From NCBI GenBank assembly GCA_900546325.1, contig URCR01000008.1:15772-79771 (forward strand): a DNA stretch of 64,000 bases. Reading direction: 5' to 3'. Source of the DNA: an uncultured Lachnospiraceae bacterium. Lineage in GTDB: Bacteria; Bacillota; Clostridia; Lachnospirales; Lachnospiraceae. The notes under the pieces are model-generated. The model was given only the letters and a program-made list of their open reading frames with translations, searched no databases and was not told the origin of the DNA. Below are positions 52,034 through 61,540 of this stretch, one piece after another. The position numbers and the translations under genes were made by a program. Every line of letters begins with the position of its first letter. The stretch's first letter is position 1.

Positions 52034-53404
52034 ATGAATATTGTTGAGGAAAATTGGGAAGAAATTATACAAAAATTAAAAATTGAGCACAGTCTTACGG
52101 ATGTTTCTTTCAAAACGTGGATTCTTCCACTGAGAGTATATAAGGTAACAAGTAATACTGTGTACATTCTTGTGAATTTAAAAGCAAGTATTGATTATAT
52201 TAAGAACAAATACCTGCTGCCGTTCCAGGTATGTATTGCCGAAGTTGTCGGCAAAGAATATGAAGTGAAGTTTATTGCCGAAAATGAATTTGATCCGAGA
52301 GATTTTGAGGATAAAACCGCCACACCGAAATCAAAAGTAACCGTATCGCAGGCTGCAAACCTGAATCCCAAGTATACATTTGATACTTTTGTCGTTGGTG
52401 GAAACAACAATTTTGCACATGCTGCATCACTTGCAGTCGCAGAATCACCGGGTGAAGTCTATAATCCCCTCTTCTTATACGGAGGTGTCGGACTTGGAAA
52501 AACCCATCTTATGCACTCCATCGCTCACTTTATCTTAGAAAATGAGCCAGAGAAAAAAGTATTATATGTAACAAGTGAAACGTTTACAAATGAACTGATT
52601 GAAGCAATCAAAAACGGTAAAACCGGCAATGAGTCCGCAATGACTGCTTTTCGTGAAAAATACAGATCGATTGACGTCCTTTTAATAGATGATATTCAGT
52701 TTATTATAGGAAAAGAAAGTACACAGGAGGAATTCTTCCACACGTTTAATCATCTTCACATATCCGGCAAGCAGATCATTATCTCCAGTGATAAGCCTCC
52801 AAAAGACATTGAAACACTGGAAGCCCGTCTCCGCTCCCGCTTTGAATGCGGCTTAGTCGCAGATATTTCCTCACCTGATTATGAGACACGAATGGCAATT
52901 CTCAGGAAAAAGGAAGAATTGGACGGACTGGACAAATACAATATTCCGGATGCTGTTATGCAATACATTGCTTCTAATGTAAAGTCAAATATCCGTGAGC
53001 TTGAAGGCTCCTTAAACAAATTGATCGCATTGTATAAGTTAAAAAATGCACCGATCGATATCAATCTGGCCGCGGAAGCGCTGAAAGATATCGTTTCGCC
53101 GAATGAAAACAGACAGGTCACTCCTGAGTTGATCCTGGATGTTGTTTCTGAGCACTTTAATATCTCGATTGCCGACTTAAAAAGCGGCAAAAGAAACGCC
53201 GAAATCGCAATTCCACGCCAGATTGTGATGTATTTATGCCGTACAATGACCGATACTCCGCTCAAGGCGATCGGTCTGACACTTGGCGGACGCGATCACT
53301 CGACGATCAGTCACGGAGTAGATAAGGTTGCCGCCGATATCAAAGCCAGCGACACTTTCAGCAATACGATTGATATTATTAAGAAAAAATTAAATCCGGT
53401 TTAG
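52034..53404 (+). CDS. dnaA: Chromosomal replication initiator DnaA
   Basis: 456 aa. Domain I (residues 1-80), short linker, AAA+ domain with Walker A GGVGLGKT at residues 150-157 and Walker B LLIDDIQFI, and C-terminal DNA-binding domain with the DnaA signature TPLKAIGLTLGGRDHSTISH. It opens oriC and loads the helicase. GGAG lies 10 bases upstream of the ATG. DnaA boxes flank it on both sides. Confidence 0.98.
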   Translation: MNIVEENWEEIIQKLKIEHSLTDVSFKTWILPLRVYKVTSNTVYILVNLKASIDYIKNKYLLPFQVCIAEVVGKEYEVKFIAENEFDPRDFEDKTATPKSKVTVSQAANLNPKYTFDTFVVGGNNNFAHAASLAVAESPGEVYNPLFLYGGVGLGKTHLMHSIAHFILENEPEKKVLYVTSETFTNELIEAIKNGKTGNESAMTAFREKYRSIDVLLIDDIQFIIGKESTQEEFFHTFNHLHISGKQIIISSDKPPKDIETLEARLRSRFECGLVADISSPDYETRMAILRKKEELDGLDKYNIPDAVMQYIASNVKSNIRELEGSLNKLIALYKLKNAPIDINLAAEALKDIVSPNENRQVTPELILDVVSEHFNISIADLKSGKRNAEIAIPRQIVMYLCRTMTDTPLKAIGLTLGGRDHSTISHGVDKVAADIKASDTFSNTIDIIKKKLNPV

Positions 53405-53682
53405 ATCGTTATTTTTTTAACGGCTCTTGTGGATTGATATGTGGAAAAACTGTGGATAGATTGTTCGTTCATTGTGGATAATTTTTTCTGTGGAAAACTC
53501 GCTTAAGTTATCCCAATTCTGCGAACGTATTATCCTTTGTTTTTCCACATAGTTTTCGAGCGTTAAAATCGCTTAACCATAGGGATTTTTAGGGTTATCC
53601 ACATATCCACAGCCCCTACGGCGGTTACGGCGGATAACTTTCATATATTTACTCAAAGCAAATACCGAAAGGAGTTATACAC
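53405..53682. other. oriC: Replication origin oriC, dnaA-dnaN part
   Basis: 278 bases with more DnaA boxes: TGTGGATAG 53451-53459, TGTGGATAA 53473-53481, TTATCCACA 53595-53603 and ATATCCACA 53603-53611, plus partial boxes such as TGTGGAAAA. Together with the upstream cluster it makes a bipartite origin as in Bacillus subtilis. An unwinding element is likely in the AT-rich parts. Confidence 0.82.
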
Positions 53683-54792
53683 ATGAAAATCATTTGCACA
53701 AAATCAAATTTAGTCAAAGGTGTAAGTATTGTCTCCAAAGCAGTTCCTTCTAAAACAACGATGCCAATCTTAGAATGTATCTTGATCGATGCAACAACAG
53801 ACACGATCAAATTAACAGCGAATGATATGGAACTTGGAATTGAAACTACGATTGAAGGAACCATTCTTCAAAAAGGAATCATTGCACTGGATGCTAAGAT
53901 TTTTTCAGAAATTGTACGAAAACTTCCTGATAATGAAGTTATTATTGAAACAAACAGTAATCTGCAGACACTGATCACCTGTGAAAAAGCTAAATTTAAC
54001 ATCTCCGGAAAATCCGGAGAAGATTTTTCTTATTTACCTTATATCGAGAAAAAGGATTGCATCACTCTTTCCGAATTTACATTAAAAGAAGTAATTCGTC
54101 AGACGATTTTCTCAATCTCTGACATGGACAGCAACAAGCTGATGTCCGGAGAATTGTTTGAAGTTGATCAGAATATTCTGAAAGTGGTTTCCCTGGACGG
54201 ACACCGTATTTCTATTAGAAAAATCGAGTTAAAGGAATCTTATGCGCCTAGAAAGGTTGTCGTTCCAGGAAAGACACTTCAGGAAATCAGCAAAATCCTT
54301 TCCGGCGAGACAGAAAGTGAAGTTACCATTTATTTTACAAATAATCACATTGTATTTGAGTTCAGCAACACGGTTGTTGTGTCAAGGCTGATCGAAGGAG
54401 AGTATTTCCGTATCGACCAGATGCTTTCAAATGATTATGAGACAAAAGTGCGGATCAATAAAAAAGAACTGTTAAACTGTATCGACCGCGCGACGCTTCT
54501 TGTGAAAGAGGGAGATAAAAAGCCGATTATTATCAATATTGCAGATGAGTCCATGCAGCTGAAAATCCAGTCACAGATCGGTTCCATGAACGAAGAGATC
54601 ATGATCGCCAAAGACGGAAAGGATCTGTTGATCGGATTTAATCCGAAGTTTTTGATCGATGCACTGCGTGTGATCGATGACGAGGAGGTCAGTCTGTACT
54701 TCATGAATGCAAAAGCACCTTGCTTTATCAAAGATGAAGAGCAGAGTTATATCTATCTGATCCTCCCTGTAAACTTCAATGCGGCTGCATAA
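53683..54792 (+). CDS. dnaN: DNA polymerase III beta clamp
   Basis: 369 aa with three sliding-clamp repeats. MKIICTKSNLVKGVSIVSKAV at the start and YLILPVNF near the end are typical, the latter close to the family's C-terminal YLxMPMR motif. It tethers polymerase to DNA. AAAGGAG precedes the ATG by 10 bases. Confidence 0.97.
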   Translation: MKIICTKSNLVKGVSIVSKAVPSKTTMPILECILIDATTDTIKLTANDMELGIETTIEGTILQKGIIALDAKIFSEIVRKLPDNEVIIETNSNLQTLITCEKAKFNISGKSGEDFSYLPYIEKKDCITLSEFTLKEVIRQTIFSISDMDSNKLMSGELFEVDQNILKVVSLDGHRISIRKIELKESYAPRKVVVPGKTLQEISKILSGETESEVTIYFTNNHIVFEFSNTVVVSRLIEGEYFRIDQMLSNDYETKVRINKKELLNCIDRATLLVKEGDKKPIIINIADESMQLKIQSQIGSMNEEIMIAKDGKDLLIGFNPKFLIDALRVIDDEEVSLYFMNAKAPCFIKDEEQSYIYLILPVNFNAAA

Positions 54793-54897
54793 ATATACAG
54801 CACTATTATGCATATTTATGCAAAAGGCAAAAAGACAGAAGCTCAGAGTCAGATAAAGCTGAAATTAAAACAATGAAGGAACTTATTTTTCACTGTA

Positions 54898-54945
54898 CTA
54901 GTGTACTGTCTTATTCACTTTCAGCATAATGAGACAGTACACTAG
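54898..54945. repeat. Perfect 14-bp inverted repeat before yaaA
   Basis: CTAGTGTACTGTCT (54898-54911) and AGACAGTACACTAG (54932-54945) flank a 20-base loop. No T-run follows. It would form a stable hairpin in the dnaN-yaaA spacer (172 bases). It could be an mRNA processing site or a scar of a small element. Confidence 0.7.
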
Positions 54946-54964
54946 AGAAAGAAGAGAGTAGAAA

Positions 54965-55174
54965 ATGGAAATTATTAAATTAAGAGATGAGTATATTAAA
55001 TTAGGTCAGGCGTTAAAGGCGGCAGGTTTGGTGGAATCCGGTGTCGATGCGAAATTTGTCATTCAGGATGGACTGGTGTCTGTCAACGGAGAAACAGAGG
55101 TACAGCGCGGAAAGAAACTTTATGACGGAGATGTTGTCACTTTTGATGGACAGGAGATCCGAATTGAGAAATAA
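54965..55174 (+). CDS. yaaA: S4-domain RNA-binding protein YaaA (RlbA)
   Basis: 69 aa, a single S4 domain: LGQALKAAGLVESGVDAK, then VNGETEVQRGKKLYDGD. In the Bacillus YaaA/RlbA class it is linked to ribosome assembly. It sits at the conserved place between dnaN and recF. Confidence 0.9.
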   Translation: MEIIKLRDEYIKLGQALKAAGLVESGVDAKFVIQDGLVSVNGETEVQRGKKLYDGDVVTFDGQEIRIEK

Positions 55175-55194
55175 TAAGAATAGTTGGTGCCGGT

Positions 55195-56280
55195 ATGGTA
55201 ATTAAGTCATTAAAATTAAAAAATTTTAGAAATTATGATTTTCTCAGCATCGAGTTTGACCATGCTACCAATATATTTTATGGCGATAACGCTCAGGGAA
55301 AGACAAATATTCTAGAGGCGGTTTATCTGACAGGAACAACAAAATCCCATAGAGGTACGAAGGACCGGGATTTGATCCGATTTGGGAATGAAGAGTCTCA
55401 CATTGAGACCGTGGTCGAGAAAGACGGAATGGAGTTCCAGGTGGATATGCATTTGAAGAAGAACAGTCCAAAGGGAATCGCGATCAATAAGATTCCGATC
55501 CGGAAGGCAAGTGAGCTGTTTGGACTTGTACATCTTGTATTTTTCTCGCCGGAAGATCTGAACATTATCAAGAACGGACCTGCGGAGCGGAGAAGGTTTA
55601 TGGATCTGGAATTGTCCCAGCTTGATAAGGTCTATCTGAGTGATCTGGCAAATTATAACAGAATTGTCAATCAGAGAAACCGTCTGTTAAAAGACTGTCG
55701 GAACGGTTCAGAACTAAATGAGATGCTGGATTTGTGGGATATGCAGCTGGTTCAGTATGGCAGCCGGATCATGGAAAGACGGGAAAAATTTCTGGAAGAA
55801 GTAAATGAAATAATATCTGGAATTCATTATAAATTGACGGGAGGCCGAGAAACGATTACAATTTCATATGAGAAAAACATTGGGCAGATGGAATTCGAGT
55901 CGGTTCTGAAAAAGAACAGGGAGCGGGATATTCGGATGAAAAGCACCTCAGCAGGACCACATAGAGATGACATCTGTTTTTTGACAAAAGATATTGATAT
56001 TCGTAAATTCGGTTCTCAGGGACAGCAGAGGACAGCGGCATTATCTTTGAAGCTTTCTGAGATAGAGATTGTGAGGAAGATGATCAAAGACACACCGGTC
56101 CTTCTGCTGGATGATGTCCTGTCAGAACTGGATAAGAACAGACAGAATTATTTATTAGACAGCATTCATGATATACAGACATTGATCACTTGTACCGGTG
56201 TCGATGAATTTGTAAATCATCGCTTTTCGATAAATAAAATATTTCATGTAAGTAACGGAGTCGTAGTAAAGGAAAATTAG
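55195..56280 (+). CDS. recF: DNA replication and repair protein RecF
   Basis: 361 aa. Walker A GDNAQGKTNILEAV at about residue 30, an SMC-like signature (SQGQQRTAALSLK) and Walker B VLLLDDVLSELD. It loads RecA at gapped DNA. The start ATG at 55195 has only a weak ribosome site and follows yaaA by 20 bases; RecF is often made at low level. Confidence 0.96.
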   Translation: MVIKSLKLKNFRNYDFLSIEFDHATNIFYGDNAQGKTNILEAVYLTGTTKSHRGTKDRDLIRFGNEESHIETVVEKDGMEFQVDMHLKKNSPKGIAINKIPIRKASELFGLVHLVFFSPEDLNIIKNGPAERRRFMDLELSQLDKVYLSDLANYNRIVNQRNRLLKDCRNGSELNEMLDLWDMQLVQYGSRIMERREKFLEEVNEIISGIHYKLTGGRETITISYEKNIGQMEFESVLKKNRERDIRMKSTSAGPHRDDICFLTKDIDIRKFGSQGQQRTAALSLKLSEIEIVRKMIKDTPVLLLDDVLSELDKNRQNYLLDSIHDIQTLITCTGVDEFVNHRFSINKIFHVSNGVVVKEN

Positions 56281-56290
56281 GAGGACTATA

Positions 56291-58207
56291 ATGAGTACAG
56301 AATATGGTGCAGATCAGATTCAGATATTGGAAGGACTGGAGGCCGTAAGGAAAAGACCGGGAATGTACATTGGAAGCACATCTTCCAGAGGTTTACATCA
56401 TCTTGTATACGAAATTGTAGACAATGCTGTCGATGAAGCACTCGGCGGATATTGTGATACGATCTTCGTATCGATCAACAAAGATAATTCCATCACGGTC
56501 ATTGACAACGGACGTGGAATTCCGGTCGGAATCAACCACAAAGCAGGGCTTCCGGCAGTTGAAGTCGTATTTACCGTACTGCATGCCGGAGGAAAATTCG
56601 GCGGCGGAGGATACAAGGTATCCGGCGGACTTCACGGGGTAGGAGCCTCTGTTGTAAACGCACTCTCAGTATGGCTGGAAGTAGAGATTTACAACGAAGG
56701 GAAGATCTATAAGCAGCGCTATGAACGTGGAAAATCTGCCTATCAGCTGAAAGTTGTAGGAGAATGCGAAGCTGGCAAGACGGGAACAAAAGTGACATTT
56801 CTGCCGGACGGTGAGATTTTTGAGGAGACAGAGTTTGACTATAACATTTTAAAACAGAGATTCCGTGAGATGGCATTTCTGACAAAAAATCTGAAGATTA
56901 TCCTTGTGGATGAGAGACCTGAGGAGCGTATCGAGAAGACATTCCACTATGAAGGCGGGATCAAGGAATTTGTGCAGTATTTAAATAAAAGCAAGACGCC
57001 TCTTTATGAGCAGATCATTTACTGTGAGGGACAGAAAGACGGAGTTGCAGTGGAAGTGGCAATGCAGCACAATGATTCGTATACAGACAATACATATGGA
57101 TTTGTAAATAATATCACAACACCTGAAGGCGGTACCCATGTTGTCGGTTTCAGAAATGCGCTCACAAAGACATTCAACGAGTATGCCAGAAAGAATAAGC
57201 TGTTAAAGGACAGCGAGCCGAATCTTTCCGGAGAAGATATCAGAGAAGGTCTGACAGCGATTATCAGTGTTAAGATCCAGGATCCGCAGTTTGAAGGGCA
57301 GACGAAGCAAAAATTAGGAAACAGTGAAGCCAGAGGTGCTGTTGACAGTGTACTCAGTACACAGTTGGAGATTTTTCTTGAGCAGAATCCGCAGGTTGCA
57401 AAAGTTGTGATTGAGAAGTCTGTTCTGGCACAGCGTGCGCGGGAAGCGGCGAGAAAGGCGAGAGATCTTACAAGAAGGAAATCGGCGCTGGAGGGAATGT
57501 CACTTCCGGGAAAACTTGCAGACTGTTCGGAGAAGGATGCATCCAAATGTGAGATTTACATCGTAGAGGGGGATTCCGCGGGCGGATCGGCAAAGACTGC
57601 CAGAGACCGTGCGACGCAGGCAATCCTTCCGCTTCGAGGTAAGATTCTGAATGTAGAGAAGGCAAGACTGGATAAAATCTACGCAAATGCAGAAATCAAG
57701 GCGATGATCACAGCCTTTGGAACAGGAATCCATGATGACTTTGATATTTCAAAACTGCGGTATCATAAGATCATTATCATGACCGATGCCGACGTGGATG
57801 GTGCCCATATCAGTACACTTCTTCTGACATTTTTATATCGGTTTATGCCGGAGCTGATCAAACAGGGATATGTCTATCTGGCACAGCCGCCGCTCTATAA
57901 ATTGGAGAAAAACAAAAAAGTGTGGTATGCTTACAGTGATGAAGAATTAAATAAGATCCTTCAGGAAGTTGGAAGAGATGGAAATAATAAGATTCAGCGT
58001 TACAAAGGTCTTGGAGAGATGGATGCAGAACAGCTGTGGGAGACAACGATGGATCCGGAGCACCGTGTGCTTCTGCGCGTGACGATGGATGAGGAATCTT
58101 CATCCGAATTAGACCTTACTTTTACGACACTTATGGGAGATAAAGTAGAGCCTAGACGAGAATTTATCGAGGAGAATGCAAAATACGTGCAAAATCTTGA
58201 TATCTAA
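56291..58207 (+). CDS. gyrB: DNA gyrase subunit B
   Basis: 638 aa. GHKL ATPase domain (VDNAVDEALGGYCD, GRGIPVG, GGLHGVG), transducer, and TOPRIM with EGDSAGGSA and DADVDGAHI. It pairs with GyrA to add negative supercoils. AGGAGG lies 6 bases upstream. Length is the usual short Gram-positive type. Confidence 0.98.
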   Translation: MSTEYGADQIQILEGLEAVRKRPGMYIGSTSSRGLHHLVYEIVDNAVDEALGGYCDTIFVSINKDNSITVIDNGRGIPVGINHKAGLPAVEVVFTVLHAGGKFGGGGYKVSGGLHGVGASVVNALSVWLEVEIYNEGKIYKQRYERGKSAYQLKVVGECEAGKTGTKVTFLPDGEIFEETEFDYNILKQRFREMAFLTKNLKIILVDERPEERIEKTFHYEGGIKEFVQYLNKSKTPLYEQIIYCEGQKDGVAVEVAMQHNDSYTDNTYGFVNNITTPEGGTHVVGFRNALTKTFNEYARKNKLLKDSEPNLSGEDIREGLTAIISVKIQDPQFEGQTKQKLGNSEARGAVDSVLSTQLEIFLEQNPQVAKVVIEKSVLAQRAREAARKARDLTRRKSALEGMSLPGKLADCSEKDASKCEIYIVEGDSAGGSAKTARDRATQAILPLRGKILNVEKARLDKIYANAEIKAMITAFGTGIHDDFDISKLRYHKIIIMTDADVDGAHISTLLLTFLYRFMPELIKQGYVYLAQPPLYKLEKNKKVWYAYSDEELNKILQEVGRDGNNKIQRYKGLGEMDAEQLWETTMDPEHRVLLRVTMDEESSSELDLTFTTLMGDKVEPRREFIEENAKYVQNLDI

Positions 58208-58255
58208 AGGTTTTTACAGCGTTGATGAAAATGTATTTCAAGCAAGGAGAAGACA

Positions 58256-60778
58256 ATGGAAGATAATATTTTTGATAAAGTTCATGAGGTTGACCTGAAA
58301 AAGACGATGGAAGACTCTTACATTGATTATGCAATGAGCGTTATTGCTTCCCGTGCACTTCCGGATGTCAGAGATGGTCTGAAGCCGGTACAGAGAAGAA
58401 TCCTCTATTCCATGATTGAACTGAATAACGGACCGGATAAGCCGCACCGTAAGTGTGCCCGTATCGTCGGAGATACGATGGGTAAATATCACCCGCACGG
58501 AGACAGCTCTATCTATGGGGCGCTTGTCAATATGGCGCAGGAATGGTCCACAAGATATCCGCTTGTAGACGGTCATGGAAACTTCGGTTCTGTCGATGGA
58601 GACGGAGCTGCTGCCATGCGTTACACAGAGGCCAGGTTAAGCAGGATTTCAATGGAACTGACAGCCGACATCAATAAAGACACCGTAGATTTCACACCGA
58701 ACTTTGATGAGACGGAAAAGGAGCCGGCAGTACTTCCGGCCAGATTTCCAAATCTGCTGGTCAACGGTACGTCAGGAATCGCTGTCGGGATGGCGACAAA
58801 TATTCCTCCGCACAACTTAAGAGAAGTGATTGCGGCGGTCGTAAAGATCATTGATGATCAGATTGAAGAGAATGGTGAGACGAATATCGATGATATTCTG
58901 AAAATCGTGAAAGGACCGGATTTCCCTACGGGAGCAATGATTCTCGGAACAAGAGGAATTGAAGAGGCATATCGCACCGGAAGAGGAAAGATCCGTGTTC
59001 GTGCAGTGACGGATATTGAGCCGATGGCAAACGGAAAGAGCCGTATTGTTGTCACAGAGCTGCCGTATATGGTCAACAAAGCACGTCTGATCGAGAAGAT
59101 TGCAGAGCTTGTACGTGACAAGAAGATTGACGGAATCACAGATTTAAGTGATCAGTCCAACCGGGAAGGAATGCGTATCTGTATTGAACTGCGTCGGGAT
59201 GTCAATGCAAATGTCGTGTTGAATCAGCTGTACAAGCATACACAGCTTCAGGATACTTTTGGTGTGATCATGCTGGCACTTGTCAATAATGAGCCGAAAG
59301 TCATGAACATTCTTGATATGCTGAATCATTACCTCAGACATCAGGAAGAAGTTGTGACAAGACGTACGAAATATGAACTCAATAAGGCTGAAGAGCGTGC
59401 CCACATTTTGGAAGGGTTGTTGATCGCCCTCGATAACATTGATGAGGTCATCCGCATTATCCGCAACTCCAAGAATGCGCAGGCAGCAAAAGAAGGACTG
59501 ATCGAGGCATTTCAGCTGACAGATGTGCAGGCACAGGCGATTGTAGATATGCGTCTGCGAGCGCTGACAGGTCTGGAGCGCGAGAAGCTTGAAAATGAAT
59601 ACAAGGAACTGATGGAGCGCATCGGAGAACTGAGAGCGATCCTTGCAGACAGAAAACTTCTGCTTGGTGTGATCAGGGAAGAAATTCTCGTGATCAGTGG
59701 AAAATACGGAGATGACAGAAGAACATCCATTGGATTTGATGAGTTAGATCTTTCCACGGAAGACTTGATCCCGGAACAGGACGTTGTGATCACCATGACA
59801 AAGCTTGGATATATCAAGAGAATGACAACGGATACCTTCAAGAGTCAGAACCGCGGCGGAAAAGGAATCAAGGGAATGCAGACCATTGAGGAAGATTATG
59901 TGGAAGAGTTATTTATGACTTCGACGCATAATTATATTATGTTCTTTACAAATACGGGACGGGTATACCGGATGAAAGGCTATGAGATCCCGGAGGCAGG
60001 AAGAACTGCCAGAGGAACTGCGATCATCAACCTGCTGCAGCTTATGCCGGATGAAAAGATCACTGCGATGATCCCGATTCGTGAATATGAAGATGGAAAA
60101 TATCTGTTCATGGCGACGAAGAAAGGTCTGGTGAAGAAGACTCCGATCACCGATTATGCAAATGTCAGAAAGACGGGACTTGCTGCGATCACACTCCGCG
60201 AGGATGATGAATTGATCGAAGTAAAGATTACAGATAATGAAAAAGACATTATTATGGTCACAAAATACGGCCAGTGTATCCGTTTCAAAGAAAAGGATGT
60301 AAGATCCACAGGAAGAACTTCTATGGGTGTCCGCGGAATGAACCTGAGCGACCGCGATGAAGTGATCGGAATGCAGTTACATACACAGGGAGATTATCTT
60401 TTGATTGCTTCTGAAAAAGGAATGGGCAAACGTACCGAGATCGGGGAATTTACTTGTCAGAATCGTGGCGGAAAAGGTGTGAAATGCTACAAGATTACAG
60501 AAAAGACCGGAAATGTCATCGGAGTAAAGGCAGTCAACGAAGAGAATGAGATCATGATCATCAACACAGAGGGAATCGTGATCCGTATGGAATGTGCGGG
60601 AATTTCCATTCTCGGACGTGTGGCATCCGGAGTAAAACTGATCAACCTTGATTCTGATACGAGAGTTGCGAGTATTGCAAAAGTAAGAGAGACTGTCGCT
60701 GAGGATCAGATCGAAGAGAAAGCAGGGGAAGAGTCTGCAGTACAGGAAAGTGATTCTAATACAGACGAAGTCCTGTAA
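58256..60778 (+). CDS. gyrA: DNA gyrase subunit A
   Basis: 840 aa. The catalytic tyrosine lies in AAAMRYTEARL. The quinolone-determining segment reads HGDSSIYGALV: S84 is the drug-sensitive type, but residue 88 is Gly where E. coli has Asp87 and S. aureus Glu88. The C-terminal beta-pinwheel has the GyrA box QNRGGKGIKG, with a related QNRGGKGVKC repeat later. An acidic tail ends the protein. GGAG lies 7 bases before the ATG. Confidence 0.98.
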   Translation: MEDNIFDKVHEVDLKKTMEDSYIDYAMSVIASRALPDVRDGLKPVQRRILYSMIELNNGPDKPHRKCARIVGDTMGKYHPHGDSSIYGALVNMAQEWSTRYPLVDGHGNFGSVDGDGAAAMRYTEARLSRISMELTADINKDTVDFTPNFDETEKEPAVLPARFPNLLVNGTSGIAVGMATNIPPHNLREVIAAVVKIIDDQIEENGETNIDDILKIVKGPDFPTGAMILGTRGIEEAYRTGRGKIRVRAVTDIEPMANGKSRIVVTELPYMVNKARLIEKIAELVRDKKIDGITDLSDQSNREGMRICIELRRDVNANVVLNQLYKHTQLQDTFGVIMLALVNNEPKVMNILDMLNHYLRHQEEVVTRRTKYELNKAEERAHILEGLLIALDNIDEVIRIIRNSKNAQAAKEGLIEAFQLTDVQAQAIVDMRLRALTGLEREKLENEYKELMERIGELRAILADRKLLLGVIREEILVISGKYGDDRRTSIGFDELDLSTEDLIPEQDVVITMTKLGYIKRMTTDTFKSQNRGGKGIKGMQTIEEDYVEELFMTSTHNYIMFFTNTGRVYRMKGYEIPEAGRTARGTAIINLLQLMPDEKITAMIPIREYEDGKYLFMATKKGLVKKTPITDYANVRKTGLAAITLREDDELIEVKITDNEKDIIMVTKYGQCIRFKEKDVRSTGRTSMGVRGMNLSDRDEVIGMQLHTQGDYLLIASEKGMGKRTEIGEFTCQNRGGKGVKCYKITEKTGNVIGVKAVNEENEIMIINTEGIVIRMECAGISILGRVASGVKLINLDSDTRVASIAKVRETVAEDQIEEKAGEESAVQESDSNTDEVL

Positions 60779-60898
60779 GGGAAAACCCACTCCGGCACAG
60801 AGTTGATCTGAAATCAATTATGGAAAGTCACAAAAAGAGGTGTGTCTGCATATGCTGAAATCAGGCAGAAAAAGGGATCGTTTAGGAGGTAACTATCT

Positions 60899-61372
60899 AT
60901 GATTCAGTTTAGGAATGATACAGCAGATGCATACGCACAGATACGAGGAGATGCAAAACACTCAGAAATACACGGAAATGTTTATTTCTTTGAAATGTAT
61001 GGCGGAACGCTTGTAGTGGCAGAGGTGGAAGGTCTGCCGAATACAGAAAATGCCCCGAATGGTAATTTCTATGGATTCCATATCCATGAAGGGGCAGTCT
61101 GTGCAGGAGATGACAAGGATCCGTTTGCTCAGACAAAGGGGCATTATAATCCGGGAAATACAGTACATCCAAAGCATGCAGGAGATTTTCCGCCATTACT
61201 TGCAAATGATGGAATCGCATGGAGTGCTTTTTATACAGAGCGGTTTTATCCGGAAGAAGTCATCGGAAGAACAGTGGTGATCCATGGAATGGCGGATGAT
61301 TTTCATACACAGCCATCCGGGGATTCCGGAAACAAGATCGCGTGTGGAGAAATTGTATCCGTATCGGAGTAG
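60899..61372 (+). CDS. Cu/Zn superoxide dismutase-like protein, no signal peptide
   Basis: 157 aa. SodC pattern in full: H61 and H63 (FHIHEG), H82 (GHYNP), H90, H93 and D96 (HPKHAGD), H129 (VVIHG), and the C68/C149 disulfide pair. The active-site arginine before the last Cys is Lys (GNKIACG, K146). There is no signal peptide, so it is cytosolic, while most bacterial SodC proteins are exported. It would turn superoxide into peroxide if metallated. AGGAGG lies 9 bases before the ATG. Confidence 0.88.
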   Translation: MIQFRNDTADAYAQIRGDAKHSEIHGNVYFFEMYGGTLVVAEVEGLPNTENAPNGNFYGFHIHEGAVCAGDDKDPFAQTKGHYNPGNTVHPKHAGDFPPLLANDGIAWSAFYTERFYPEEVIGRTVVIHGMADDFHTQPSGDSGNKIACGEIVSVSE

Positions 61373-61436
61373 ACGACAGGATTCTTAGTGCAGCTGCATT
61401 TTCGAGAGAAGATTTTAAGAGAATATGGAGAAAAAA

Positions 61437-61473
61437 GAGAAGGAATATCTGGTGACGGGTATTCCTTTTCTTT
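61437..61473 (+). terminator. Terminator of the SOD-like gene
   Basis: GAGAAGGAATA pairs with TATTCCTTTTC (one G-T pair) around a 12-base loop, then TTTGC. A TATAAT at 61485-61490 may be the -10 of the fumarase operon, with a poor -35. Confidence 0.7.
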
Positions 61474-61540
61474 GCAATGTATACTATAATCTTAGATAGA
61501 TGAGAAATTGCAGAAGATTCAGGTAGATGAGGAGGTCCCT

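Noticed and set aside
56571..57733. Minus-strand frames opposite gyrB
   Set aside because: Antisense shadows of a well-supported gene.
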